From: Aquimarina macrocephali JAMB N27
GTDB taxonomy: Bacteria > Bacteroidota > Bacteroidia > Flavobacteriales > Flavobacteriaceae
Assembly: GCF_000520995.1 (NCBI RefSeq)
Contig: NZ_JACA01000033.1
Span: forward strand, 85,988 to 149,987
DNA length: 64,000 nucleotides
Direction: 5' to 3'
In this document: positions 1-8,612 of the stretch, in pieces
Position numbering within the stretch: position 1 is the first letter of the stretch
Layout: every line of letters begins with the position of its first letter
The notes under the pieces: generated by a model
Databases searched by the model: none
What the model was told of the DNA's origin: nothing
The model's input: the letters and a program-made list of their open reading frames with translations, nothing else
Made by a program: the position numbers and the translations under genes

Positions 1-2
1 TT

Positions 3-563
3 GAGCGGGTGCAGATAGAAACTCCTATTATTTTTACAACAGCCTATGACCAATATGCTATTAAGGCATTTAAGGTAAACAGTATAGATTATTTATTAAA
101 ACCAATTGACGAAGATGAATTGTTTGGAGCAGTTCAAAAATTTAAAAACAAGCCTAATGAAGAAGGTGCTTTAAACAATCAAATTCATGGAATGTTACAA
201 TTGCTTCAGTCCAAAACCAAATCATACAAGACGACCTACTTGATACATCATAGAGATGAATTAATACCTGTTAAAACAGAGGGTATTGCTTATTTTTACA
301 TTGATACAGGAGTGGTTAAAGCTGTCACTACCGAAAACAAAACTTACATCGTGGATAAGAAATTAGAGGATATTGAAGAGGAATTAAACCCTGAAATTTT
401 TAATAGAGTTAACCGACAATTCATAATTCATAAAAATGCAATTGAAAATATTAAGCAATATTTTAATGGAAAATTGATTGTGAATATAAACCCGGTATCA
501 AAAGAACGCATAGTTGTAAGTAAAGCAAAAGCTACAAGTTTTAAAAAATGGATAGATTTATAA
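3..563 (+). CDS. LytTR-family response regulator, 5' end outside window
   Basis: Two-component response regulator, cytoplasmic, that binds DNA through a LytTR domain. The reading frame is open to the left edge, so the true start and the phosphoacceptor Asp lie outside the window. What remains is the second half of the receiver domain, including the conserved Thr in 'FTTAYD' and the conserved Lys in 'DYLLKPID', then a linker and a LytTR domain over roughly the last 105 residues ('VKTEGIAYFY' through 'FNRVNRQFIIHKNAIENI'). The GTG at position 9 is only an internal codon. In this phylum such regulators usually pair with a LytS/YehU-type histidine kinase, probably just upstream. A hairpin terminator follows about 55 bases after the stop. 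Confidence 0.9.
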   Translation, partial: ERVQIETPIIFTTAYDQYAIKAFKVNSIDYLLKPIDEDELFGAVQKFKNKPNEEGALNNQIHGMLQLLQSKTKSYKTTYLIHHRDELIPVKTEGIAYFYIDTGVVKAVTTENKTYIVDKKLEDIEEELNPEIFNRVNRQFIIHKNAIENIKQYFNGKLIVNINPVSKERIVVSKAKATSFKKWIDL

Positions 564-617
564 CAATGAAGTAGCTGTTATTGTTGGCATATTTATATTT
601 CATCTAAAAAGTTTTTT

Positions 618-640
618 AAAATAAGCACAATGCTTATTTT
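618..640 (+). terminator. Hairpin terminator after the LytTR gene
   Basis: A perfect 10-base inverted repeat (AAAATAAGCA / TGCTTATTTT) with a CAA triloop. It ends in a T run, 55 bases after the response-regulator stop and before the next gene on the same strand. A and T at the ends make it readable on both strands. Confidence 0.55.
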
Positions 641-678
641 AGTGCAAAATGAATCATTATTATAATTAAAAAGGGTTT

Positions 679-1341
679 ATGGCAAGAATGTGGCAGCTTA
701 TTAGGTTTTTTATACTTACCATATTAATTTCAAGTTGCTCTACCATTAAATTAATGGATTCCTGGAGTTCAAAAGATTTTCAGGCAATAAAAAAGAAGAA
801 AATTTTGGTTGCGGCAAAAAACCCGGATCTGAAAATTAGAAAGACGTATGAAATTGCTATTGCAAATAAGTTAAGAAACCAGGGAATTGATGCCATAGAA
901 ATTCATAAGAAATTTCCTGATTTTGAAGAAAAAGAAACACTCACAAAAGAAGAAGAAACAGAGATTATACAATTGTTTACCAACGAAGGGATCACAGGAG
1001 TAATGGTTGCATCCTTAAAGAATACTATAGAAACAAATAATTTCGAAACGCCTAAAGGTGCAAATATTCCTAGAGAATATCGCGATAAATACTTCTTTTC
1101 ATATAGTAAAGTCGATGATATTAGCGCATTACCAAATCTGGACTCCATAGATTTTGATGACCCCCCAGAGGTAGCTATAAAATCTACAACGTATGTGCTA
1201 GAAACAGTAACCTATGATCTTTCTTTGGCAAAAGAAAAACAGCTCGTAAATGTATGCCTGATTGATGTAACTGACCCGGATTCAGGCTCTCAAATTCTTA
1301 GTAAGTTTTCTAAAATTGTTTCTGATCAGTTTAAAAAATAG
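679..1341 (+). CDS. Predicted lipoprotein of unknown function
   Basis: A 220-residue exported protein. The N-terminus has a short charged stretch, a hydrophobic core and a lipobox 'LISSC' with Cys20 as the predicted lipidation site, so it is probably membrane-anchored and periplasm-facing. After the lipobox, 'KKKILVAAKNPDLKIRKTYE' and 'ANKLRNQGIDAIEIHKKFPD' have the alternating strand/helix look of a small nucleotide-binding-like or DUF4136-like lipoprotein fold, but I cannot name the family. A Met at residue 4 is an alternative start. It stands alone between a terminator and the DUF2235 gene 48 bases downstream. No catalytic motif is visible. Confidence 0.75.
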   Translation: MARMWQLIRFFILTILISSCSTIKLMDSWSSKDFQAIKKKKILVAAKNPDLKIRKTYEIAIANKLRNQGIDAIEIHKKFPDFEEKETLTKEEETEIIQLFTNEGITGVMVASLKNTIETNNFETPKGANIPREYRDKYFFSYSKVDDISALPNLDSIDFDDPPEVAIKSTTYVLETVTYDLSLAKEKQLVNVCLIDVTDPDSGSQILSKFSKIVSDQFKK

Positions 1342-1389
1342 TAGTTTTAAAAATGTATTAGCTCTATTTAGCGTTAAACCTTACTGTAT

Positions 1390-2625
1390 ATGATTTTTGG
1401 TAATTGTACATTTATTTTTAAGAAGTATATAAACGTATTTGCTTTGTTTTTTTTATTTCTATTTTCAGAATGTGGCATTAAAGGCCCAATCATTCATAGT
1501 CCTTTACAGTTGAAGAATGCACCTAGAAAACTAGCTGTTTTTTTGGATGGAACTACCAATAATGAAAGTAGTTATACCAATGTTTCTAAATTATATAATC
1601 TTACCATATTACAAAATAACCCGAGCATAAGTGCAGTATATCTAAGAGGTGTAGGAAACGGAGGGGATCTTCTTGGTATGGTTACCGGATCTGGTATTAA
1701 AAGAGAAGTTTGTAATGGATATTTATATTTGGCAGAGCATTATAACCACCAGAGGGGAGACGAAATTTATCTTTTTGGTTTTAGTCGGGGAGCGTATGCT
1801 TCAAGAATTTTGGCAGGGTTAATTTATGTCGCGGGGATTGTAGATGTAAACCATATTCCGAAAAATAAACGACTGCAATTCATCAAAAAAATTTATGAAG
1901 CCCATAAGAGTAAAAAATCATTGCAGGAGCGTAGAGAAGATGTATATAAAGTGACACAACAGCAGATTGATCCCGATATATATAAGATAGAATTCATGGG
2001 GCTTTGGGATACTGTAGAAGCTTTGGGAATTCCTAAATATAATGAAGAATACTACGCACCCAAAAACAATTATTTAGATCAATTATGTAATGTGAAAAAA
2101 GCTGCTCATGCGTTATCCTTAAATGATAACCGAAGCTCGATTTTTACACCTGTGTTACTTACCCAACAGCGTTTAGTATCTAACTGTATCAATATAGTAC
2201 CAGAAGATGTTGCCAATGAAGTTTGGTTTTTTGGAGCACATTCTGATGTAGGAGGAGGATATAGAAACACTAATATTAGTGGAGTCTCCTTAAATTGGAT
2301 GATTGATCAGCTTGCAGATTATAAGTTATTACCTAAACATACAAGAGTATATGAGAATCGTTTTGATAAAACAAATAACCCTTCAAAAGGTTTTATAAGA
2401 CTGTTTTACCCTAAAAATAGTCGTAAACTATCTTTTTTAGTTTCGAGAGATGGATATAAAACAGATAGGTTAAAGATTCATCAATCTGTTTTGGATCGAC
2501 TAAAAGTATCTATACAAGCCTATGAAATTAATCTGATCAAGTTTTTTGGTGAATGTTTTAAGAAAAATACCACGGGAGGATATGATTATATAGAAGGCAT
2601 AGATTGTTTTACAGTTGTAGAGTAA
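1390..2625 (+). CDS. DUF2235 alpha/beta-hydrolase (Tle1-like phospholipase fold)
   Basis: A serine hydrolase of the DUF2235 family, whose studied members include Tle1 phospholipase effectors of type VI secretion. The motifs are all present: 'LAVFLDGTTNN' near residue 48, nucleophile elbow 'GFSRGA' with Ser132, 'GLWDTV' with Asp207, and 'GAHSDVGGGY' with His284, a complete Ser-Asp-His triad. The N-terminus (about residues 10-27) is hydrophobic and ends in 'SEC', a weak lipobox, so it may be exported or anchored. There are no type VI genes nearby, and no immunity-like gene follows, since the next gene is convergent. A housekeeping lipase or esterase role is as likely as an antibacterial one; the substrate is unknown. 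Confidence 0.85.
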   Translation: MIFGNCTFIFKKYINVFALFFLFLFSECGIKGPIIHSPLQLKNAPRKLAVFLDGTTNNESSYTNVSKLYNLTILQNNPSISAVYLRGVGNGGDLLGMVTGSGIKREVCNGYLYLAEHYNHQRGDEIYLFGFSRGAYASRILAGLIYVAGIVDVNHIPKNKRLQFIKKIYEAHKSKKSLQERREDVYKVTQQQIDPDIYKIEFMGLWDTVEALGIPKYNEEYYAPKNNYLDQLCNVKKAAHALSLNDNRSSIFTPVLLTQQRLVSNCINIVPEDVANEVWFFGAHSDVGGGYRNTNISGVSLNWMIDQLADYKLLPKHTRVYENRFDKTNNPSKGFIRLFYPKNSRKLSFLVSRDGYKTDRLKIHQSVLDRLKVSIQAYEINLIKFFGECFKKNTTGGYDYIEGIDCFTVVE

Positions 2626-2699
2626 TATAATCTAAATCTTTTGTGTCAAAAAGACCTTTCTATTTCTCTAATAAACTTGTTTTTTCGATAGATGGATGA

Positions 2700-3716
2700 T
2701 TACCTTTTTAATTCTATAATCTTTCCTTTTCGTAGTATTTTTAGTGTAAAAGAGCTATCAGGCTTTAGATTTTTGGCAAACTCTCCAAGCTTAACCAAGG
2801 CTTGATCGGTAAGGTCAAATTCAATAGCATCGAATGCTAAAATAATATCTCCACCAATAATTAATTTTTGACCATCTACAATAACTTCAGTGTCACCACC
2901 CTGTAATCCCATTTTGTATAAGATAGATCCAAAGACAACCCGTTGTACAAGTAATCCACTATTTTGAGGAACATTTAATAATCTCTTTGTCTTTCCTGTT
3001 AGTGGGTATGCGTCTAACCCTAACCCTAACCAGGGAGCCCTGTTATTCATCATCAGGTTTTTGGTGATGTTGGCGGTGGATGCAAATCCAATTCCCTCGA
3101 AACCGCCAGATTTGGTGAGAATCTGACTTACAACACCAATGACTTCACCTTTCATATTAAACATAGGACCACCAGAATTACCAGTGTTAATAGCGGCATC
3201 AGTTTGAATAAATTCTGTATTCGTAAAAGGGTTGGTTCCTAACTTATTTTTAATAATCCCACTAATATATCCCGAAGAGAGAGAGTGACTGTATCCAAAT
3301 GGAGCTCCTACGATGAATACTTGTTCTCCTATTTTTATTAGATCAGAATCTCCAAAAGTAACAGTAACAGCATTTTTTTTGGGGATATCCAATTTAATTA
3401 AAGCCACATCTGCTGATTTAAAAGTAGAAATCACTTTTGCAGATCTAATTTCACCATCCAAAAATCTAACTCTTAATTGTTCTGCAGCAGCTACTACATG
3501 TGCTGCAGTAATGATATCGGTATCAGAAATCATAAAACCAGAACCTAATCCTTCTGAAGTAACAGTTTTAGTAATACTGCCGGTTGACTCTAATTTTGCT
3601 TCTTGAGTAAAAATTACTACTACAGCGGGGTTTACTTTTTCATAGAGCTTAGAAAGATCTTGTGCAGTACTTATGATTGTAAAGAAGAGTGTAATGATGG
3701 TTATAATAGGCTTCAT
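2700..3716 (-). CDS. Trypsin-like serine protease with PDZ domain, HtrA/DegP type
   Basis: A periplasmic S1C-type endopeptidase of 338 residues from the chosen start. I chose the ATG at 3716 because it begins directly with a signal peptide ending 'STAQ'; an upstream in-frame ATG at 3770 adds a poor extension. Catalytic triad: His73 in 'TAAHVV', Asp103 in 'ADVALIKLD', Ser181 in 'GNSGGP'. A PDZ-like domain fills the C-terminal third ('SGLLVQRVVFGS', 'GGDIILAFD'). It is shorter than classical DegP, with one PDZ instead of two, so it is closer to DegS or a general HtrA-like protein. It is convergent with the DUF2235 gene, and its role in protein quality control is inferred from the family. Confidence 0.88.
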   Translation of the reverse strand: MKPIITIITLFFTIISTAQDLSKLYEKVNPAVVVIFTQEAKLESTGSITKTVTSEGLGSGFMISDTDIITAAHVVAAAEQLRVRFLDGEIRSAKVISTFKSADVALIKLDIPKKNAVTVTFGDSDLIKIGEQVFIVGAPFGYSHSLSSGYISGIIKNKLGTNPFTNTEFIQTDAAINTGNSGGPMFNMKGEVIGVVSQILTKSGGFEGIGFASTANITKNLMMNNRAPWLGLGLDAYPLTGKTKRLLNVPQNSGLLVQRVVFGSILYKMGLQGGDTEVIVDGQKLIIGGDIILAFDAIEFDLTDQALVKLGEFAKNLKPDSSFTLKILRKGKIIELKR

Positions 3717-3871
3717 AATATTTTTTATAAGTAAATATAACAAAAACGAAGGGCCTGAGATAGCAATCAAAGCTATAAAACCTGTTGTATTTTATGTAAC
3801 CTAAATTTGGGACAATAGATGTAGGTTATTTTAGATCTGCAAACATTAAGTATTATTTTTGATGTCTATAA

Positions 3872-3898
3872 AGTTCACTTCAGGATTAGTTCACTTCA
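3872..3898 (+). repeat. Tandem 11-base direct repeat upstream of exported gene
   Basis: AGTTCACTTCA occurs twice, starting at 3872 and 3888 (16-base period, 5-base gap). It lies about 55 bases upstream of the putative -7 box at 3955. Direct repeats of this kind are how some regulators, including LytTR proteins, bind DNA, so this may be an activator site; the regulator is not known. Confidence 0.4.
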
Positions 3899-3954
3899 CC
3901 TTCATATTTATCCGTTTCAGTATATAATTGGTATAAAATCGTATGAATTGCATA

Positions 3955-3962
3955 TACATTTG
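3955..3962 (+). promoter_or_regulatory. Putative -7 promoter element (TACATTTG)
   Basis: Matches the Bacteroidota -7 consensus TAnnTTTG exactly. A TTG at 3928-3930 could be the -33 element, although the 24-base spacer is longer than usual. The expected transcript start, near 3969, lies after the first in-frame ATG (3943), supporting translation from 4012. Confidence 0.5.
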
Positions 3963-4011
3963 TACAAAGAAATTCAGGAAATTTAAATTATTTGCTATAA
4001 AAACAAATCAT

Positions 4012-4665
4012 ATGAAAACGATATATAGAATTACAGGAATTATTTTAATTCTCGTTTCATTTTTAGGCACCAATACGATTCAGGCACAAAGAAGTGAAGA
4101 CAAAAGAAGCAGAGGAACTAATACACATCGTAATTATAATACCAAACAATCTGTAGGAACAAATCATTACAGAGGAGATCGATACAGAACACAACCCATT
4201 CACAGGAATCCACATTACAGGTATCCAAGACGCCATAGAGTAATCAGAACATTACCTAGGCATCATGTTCGTGTTGTATATGGTGGTTTGCCATATTTCT
4301 ATTATGCAGGTATCTACTATACAGTGTATAATAATGCATATGTAACAGTATTACCTCCGGTTGGGTTTAGAATAACTGTTTTACCTGCGGGGTATACAAG
4401 ATTGGTAGTAGGACCATCGATATATTACTATCACTCTGGAGTATATTATGCAAATACTAGTGAACCTTATTCTGATGAACAAAAATATGAAGTAACCCAT
4501 CCTCCGGTAGGAACACTTTTGAAAACTATTCATGACGATGCAGAAGAAGTAGTAATTGATGGTAAAATATTCTATGACTACAATAATGTCCTATACAAAA
4601 AAGTATCCACTTTTGATGGTAATACTGCTTATGAGGTAGTTCATGTACATAAAGAAAATAAATAA
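4012..4665 (+). CDS. Exported DUF6515-like protein, Arg/His/Tyr-rich
   Basis: A 217-residue exported protein from the ATG at 4012, which begins a clean signal peptide ending 'TIQAQ'. The upstream in-frame ATG at 3943 lies before the likely transcript start and adds no signal features. The mature part starts with a basic Arg/His/Asn-rich low-complexity stretch (about residues 26-80), then repeats of a Tyr-rich unit: 'YYAGIYYTVYNNAYVTVLPP', 'YYYHSGVYYAN' and 'KIFYDYNNVLYKK'. That pattern resembles the DUF6515 family of Bacteroidota surface or periplasmic proteins. Function unknown. The ATG of the next gene is 28 bases downstream, suggesting co-transcription of two envelope proteins. Confidence 0.75.
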   Translation: MKTIYRITGIILILVSFLGTNTIQAQRSEDKRSRGTNTHRNYNTKQSVGTNHYRGDRYRTQPIHRNPHYRYPRRHRVIRTLPRHHVRVVYGGLPYFYYAGIYYTVYNNAYVTVLPPVGFRITVLPAGYTRLVVGPSIYYYHSGVYYANTSEPYSDEQKYEVTHPPVGTLLKTIHDDAEEVVIDGKIFYDYNNVLYKKVSTFDGNTAYEVVHVHKENK

Positions 4666-4693
4666 ATATAACTTTTTAAACCTTATACAATCT

Positions 4694-5428
4694 ATGAAAA
4701 TGATTAACAATCTAATACTAGCTCTATTACTTATAAGTAGTGGTGTGAACGCACAGAACGCAAAAGAAGCTATCCAAAATACAAGACAAATTGTTGAGGG
4801 AAAAAGAAACCTGGAAAGAGATATTAAAGAATTGAAAGCTTTACAATTAAAAATAGTAGCGTTTAAAAAGGCTTTTGATATTCATGATCCATCAAAAACT
4901 AATATGCTGAAACAAGATATTATTACCGATATGATAAGAGAAGTAAAGCAGAGTGAGGCCAAAGCAAAACAAGCAAGAATGGAGATTGCTCAAAGCTCTG
5001 CAGAAATTAGATCAGACAGAAGAGAGATTAGAAAAGATAGAGATGATAGCAATAGAGGTAGATATGATCGACGTGATGATCAAAAAGATTTGGTTAGGGA
5101 TCAAGCCAATAAACGAGATGATAAAAGAGATAGGAGGGACGATATTCGTGATTTTAGAGCGCAAATAACACGGGCAGAATACCAGGCATCATTACTGAAA
5201 GAACTAAAATCATTTAACTTTTCATTTGACCCTGACATGATAGAGAAATCAATTGCTAATAAAAAGTTGATTCAGGAATTTGTACAATCTCTTAATGAGG
5301 ATATTATGTCTACAAAAAGAGAACTGGTAGAAGATAATCGAGAAAGACGTGAAGATAGAAGAGAACGTTATGATGATAGAAACGAACGTAACGAATATGA
5401 TTTTGGTAAGAAAAGACGATTGAAGTAG
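4694..5428 (+). CDS. Exported, highly charged coiled-coil protein
   Basis: A 244-residue protein from the ATG at 4694 (a second in-frame ATG follows at 4700). The signal peptide ends 'GVNAQ', so the product is periplasmic or outside the cell. It is extremely rich in Arg, Asp, Glu and Lys: residues about 105-155 and 220-240 are near-repeats of 'RRD'/'DRRDD' units, flanked by helical segments that look like coiled coil. No enzyme motif is visible. I do not recognise a family. It follows the DUF6515-like gene closely and precedes another small exported helical protein, so the three may form one envelope-stress or surface-structure group; that is inference. Confidence 0.7.
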   Translation: MKMINNLILALLLISSGVNAQNAKEAIQNTRQIVEGKRNLERDIKELKALQLKIVAFKKAFDIHDPSKTNMLKQDIITDMIREVKQSEAKAKQARMEIAQSSAEIRSDRREIRKDRDDSNRGRYDRRDDQKDLVRDQANKRDDKRDRRDDIRDFRAQITRAEYQASLLKELKSFNFSFDPDMIEKSIANKKLIQEFVQSLNEDIMSTKRELVEDNRERREDRRERYDDRNERNEYDFGKKRRLK

Positions 5429-5633
5429 CGTGATTATTAGTAATATTAATATTTTATTTAAAGTAGCATTACTATAAGGTTAAAGCAATCGCTATCAGAA
5501 ATAAAACATATATTATAGCCTATTATAATTAATACATAGTGATATGCACTAGAATAGTTCTTAAAAAAACCTAAATTTATGAATCAGAAACCTTTATTTA
5601 GAATATAACACACTAACCACTAAAGCACAAATC

Positions 5634-6032
5634 ATGAGAATTACTATCACCGCAATACTTTTATTAATGTTTATATCTGTATCTGCACAGGCACAAGAAG
5701 AAAAAGTAAAAGAAAAGGTGAAAATATTTACTTCGGGAGAAAAAGATAATCTACAATTCTTTTTTAAAGAACAGGTAGATAAAATGAAGCTTTCTGAAGA
5801 TCTAAGAGATGACTATTACGGTATTATCTTGTATTACACCAATAAAATGGGGCGTATAGGAAATAAAGATAAAGGATATACCGAAGCAGAGAAAAAAACA
5901 AAACTCGATGCTATGGTAATCCAGCTAAATGATGAGGCTAAAGAAATTCTGACCAAAGAGCAATACCAAATACATAAAGAAAGCTTCGGTAAAATCGTAA
6001 CTAGTGTATATAACAGAAAAGGCTGGAAATAA
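5634..6032 (+). CDS. Small exported helical protein of unknown function
   Basis: A 132-residue protein with a signal peptide ending 'VSAQAQ'. The mature part is short, Lys/Glu-rich and mostly helical ('EEKVKEKVKIF', 'KTKLDAMVIQLNDEAKEIL', 'EQYQIHKESFGKIV'). The layout is like small periplasmic chaperone or sensor proteins of the Spy/CpxP kind, in which 'L..EQ...H' segments pack as helices. No LTxxQ motif is clear, so this is only a resemblance. It has its own 200-base upstream region and is followed by a hairpin terminator near 6161. Confidence 0.7.
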   Translation: MRITITAILLLMFISVSAQAQEEKVKEKVKIFTSGEKDNLQFFFKEQVDKMKLSEDLRDDYYGIILYYTNKMGRIGNKDKGYTEAEKKTKLDAMVIQLNDEAKEILTKEQYQIHKESFGKIVTSVYNRKGWK

Positions 6033-6160
6033 GAATAAACCGAGCTTGTGAATATGAGCTCACATCAATTATAATTACACATCATCTTATTTATATGAAA
6101 CGAACATTAAAAAAAATTAAAAATATTTTCATAAAGGGATATATTTAAAATTTTTAATGA

Positions 6161-6195
6161 GAGAACGTAGTGGTTACACACGTTCTCAGTTTTAT
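6161..6195 (+). terminator. Probable terminator between small exported gene and efflux operon
   Basis: Inverted repeat GAGAACGT (6161-6168) / ACGTTCTC (6180-6187) with an 11-base loop, followed by AGTTTTAT. It lies 130 bases after one stop and 48 bases before the efflux operon start. It could also act as a leader hairpin for the operon. Confidence 0.45.
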
Positions 6196-6234
6196 AATTA
6201 ATTTATTATTAAATAATTACTAAAATTTAAACGT

Positions 6235-8577
6235 GTGAAAAAACTAAAGCTAGTATTTCTACTTGTTTTCATAAACATATTGGGGTATTCACAAACTTCG
6301 AAAACAGTAACTATTGGTATTCTTGCCGATAAATCATCAGAAGAAACCCAACCTTTATTAGCAAAACTACAGAGTGAAATTAAATCAGTAGTGGGGCGTG
6401 ATGCAACTGTTATTTTTAAAGAGGTGTTAGAAAATGGATTTAATGTTGCTACTGCAAAAACAAATTATCAAACACTCCTGGACACTGATACCGATATTAT
6501 TCTGGCTTTTGGAGTTGTTAATACTATTGTGCTATATCAAGAAAAAAACTATCCAAAACCTACCATTGTTTTCGGATCTGTAAATGGTGATTTTTATGAC
6601 TTACCCGAAGGGCAGCAAACTTCTGAGATCGATAATATTACCTATCTCATTACTCCTTTTTCTTATACTAAAGATTTAGAGACCTTTCAATCCCTTTATG
6701 AGTATAAAAAAGTGGGTATTGTAATCGATGATGTTATCACTAATGTATTGCCGGTTAAAGCATTATTTGATGATTATTTTTCTAAAAAAGAATCATCTTA
6801 TACATTGATTCCGCTTAAAGATAAAGGGAATATAGAAACAGATTTAAATGGTGTAGATGCTGTGTATATAGCAGCAGGGTTTTATTTAAGTGATGATGAG
6901 TTTTCGAGGCTGGTTACTACTATTAATTCAAAAAAAATACCATCATTTTCTGCTTATAGTAAAGAAGATGTAGAGAAAGGAATTCTAGCCTCTAACCAAC
7001 CAGAAACGAATATAGATCAATTTTTTAGACGTATTGCCCTTAATGTAGAAGCAATAATTAATGGTACAAACCCGTCTAAACTACCAATGTATGTAGAGTA
7101 CAAAAATAAACTTTCTATAAATACAAATACCGCAAAACAGATTGGATTTCCATTGCGTTATAGCCTTATAGCAAAAGCAGATTTTATTGGAGAAGAAAAC
7201 GGAATAACATCAGATATTTCCTATTCTATTCTTGATATCATGAATGGGGTGGTAGAGAAAAACCTTTCACTTGATGCAGAACGAAAAAATATAGAGTTGA
7301 GTACGCAGGATGTAAAAACGGCAAAAAGTAGCTATTTACCAAATGTAACAGCCAATGCTACTGGTGTATATCTCGATCCTAAAGTAGCAGAAATTTCTAA
7401 TGGTTCGAACCCAGAATTTTCAACCTCTGGAAATATAGCTCTGGAGCAAGTGATTTATTCTGAAAGTGCAGGAGCGAATATTACTATTCAGGAAAATTTA
7501 CAAAAAGCACAACAAGAAACATATAATGCAGCCGAATTAGATGCGATATTGAATGCTTCGGTAGCATATTTTAATGCCTTAATTCTGAAAACTAATTTAC
7601 AGATTCAGAATCAAAACTTACAAGTCACCAAAAAGAACCTGGAGCTGGCAGATCAAAATTTTACTGCCGGAGAATCCGGAAAATCTGATGTATTACGTTT
7701 TAGAAGTCAGTTGGCACAAAACACTCAGAGTTTAATTGATGCAGGTAATCAAATGCAACAAGGGTTTAATACGATCAACCAATTAATGAATAATTCCATT
7801 TCAACAGAAATTGATATTGATGACGCAGAAATTTCACAAGGATTATTTAAGAATTACAAGTATGAGGACTTTTTAGAGATTCTTGATGATCCAAAATTAA
7901 GGCCTGCGTTGATTGATTTTTTGGTTGAAGAAGCAAAGAAGAACGCTCCCGAATTAAAAAACATCAACTATAATGTTGAAGCCACACAAAGAAACTATAG
8001 ACTTAACAATACAGGACGATTTATTCCTACAGTGGCATTGCAAGGTAAATATAGCCTTGCTATTTCAGAATCAGGTAAAGGTTCTACAGTGCCTGCAGGA
8101 ATCCCTACTGTACCAGATGGAACATACAATGTAGGGGTAAATGTATCGTTGCCTATTTTTAAGCAAAACCAACGAAATATTAATAGGCAAACTGCAAGAA
8201 TCCAGGAAGATCAATTAATGATACAAAAAGGAAATGTAGAGTTGATTATTGAAAAAAATGTAAATGATATTTTATTAGATATGATCAATCAAATTGCCAA
8301 TATCGAAATATCTAAAGTGTCAGAAGAAACTGCAAGAGAGAGTTTAGATCTCACACAAAATGCATATGCAGAAGGTGCCGTACCACTTATTCAATTGATT
8401 GATGCACAAACTAATTACTTACAAACACAATTGGCTAGCGCAACAGCCAATTATAATTATTTATTAACTTCTATGCAGTTAGAAAGAGCCATTGGTTATT
8501 TCTTTTTAATGAATACAGAGGCGAGTAATCAGGATTTTATTCGAAGAGTAAATGAATTTATATTAAGTAAGGATTAA
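6235..8577 (+). CDS. Fusion: ABC-type substrate-binding-like domain + TolC outer-membrane efflux protein
   Basis: A 780-residue exported protein with a GTG start (no nearby in-frame ATG fits the signal peptide). The signal ends near 'LGYSQ'. Residues about 22-320 look like a periplasmic binding protein of the ABC_sub_bind (TrpX/DUF534-like) class: 'VTIGILADKS', 'DTDIILAFGVVNTIVLYQEK', 'PTIVFGSVNGDF', 'KVGIVIDDV', 'DAVYIAAGFYLSDDEF'. Residues about 330-780 are a TolC-type outer-membrane factor with two halves of long helices and strands ('LDAERKNIELSTQDVKTAKS', 'SYLPNVTANATGVYLDP', 'LDLTQNAYAEGAVPLIQLID'). Ordinary TolC proteins are about 430-490 residues. It is first of three genes with the adaptor and pump. 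The extra domain may capture substrate or regulate channel docking; that is inference. Confidence 0.88.
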   Translation: MKKLKLVFLLVFINILGYSQTSKTVTIGILADKSSEETQPLLAKLQSEIKSVVGRDATVIFKEVLENGFNVATAKTNYQTLLDTDTDIILAFGVVNTIVLYQEKNYPKPTIVFGSVNGDFYDLPEGQQTSEIDNITYLITPFSYTKDLETFQSLYEYKKVGIVIDDVITNVLPVKALFDDYFSKKESSYTLIPLKDKGNIETDLNGVDAVYIAAGFYLSDDEFSRLVTTINSKKIPSFSAYSKEDVEKGILASNQPETNIDQFFRRIALNVEAIINGTNPSKLPMYVEYKNKLSINTNTAKQIGFPLRYSLIAKADFIGEENGITSDISYSILDIMNGVVEKNLSLDAERKNIELSTQDVKTAKSSYLPNVTANATGVYLDPKVAEISNGSNPEFSTSGNIALEQVIYSESAGANITIQENLQKAQQETYNAAELDAILNASVAYFNALILKTNLQIQNQNLQVTKKNLELADQNFTAGESGKSDVLRFRSQLAQNTQSLIDAGNQMQQGFNTINQLMNNSISTEIDIDDAEISQGLFKNYKYEDFLEILDDPKLRPALIDFLVEEAKKNAPELKNINYNVEATQRNYRLNNTGRFIPTVALQGKYSLAISESGKGSTVPAGIPTVPDGTYNVGVNVSLPIFKQNQRNINRQTARIQEDQLMIQKGNVELIIEKNVNDILLDMINQIANIEISKVSEETARESLDLTQNAYAEGAVPLIQLIDAQTNYLQTQLASATANYNYLLTSMQLERAIGYFFLMNTEASNQDFIRRVNEFILSKD

Positions 8578-8612
8578 TTATAAAACGATAACTGACTAAT
8601 ACACCAATAAGA

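Noticed and set aside
1390..2625. Type VI secretion effector locus
   Set aside because: Only the DUF2235 gene is present; no VgrG, PAAR, Hcp, chaperone or immunity gene is found in the window.
6168..6180. TGGTTACA near the efflux operon as another sulfide-regulon operator
   Set aside because: It is only a half-site, in the loop of a hairpin, without a partner GTAAC at the right spacing or a -7 box 22 bases away.
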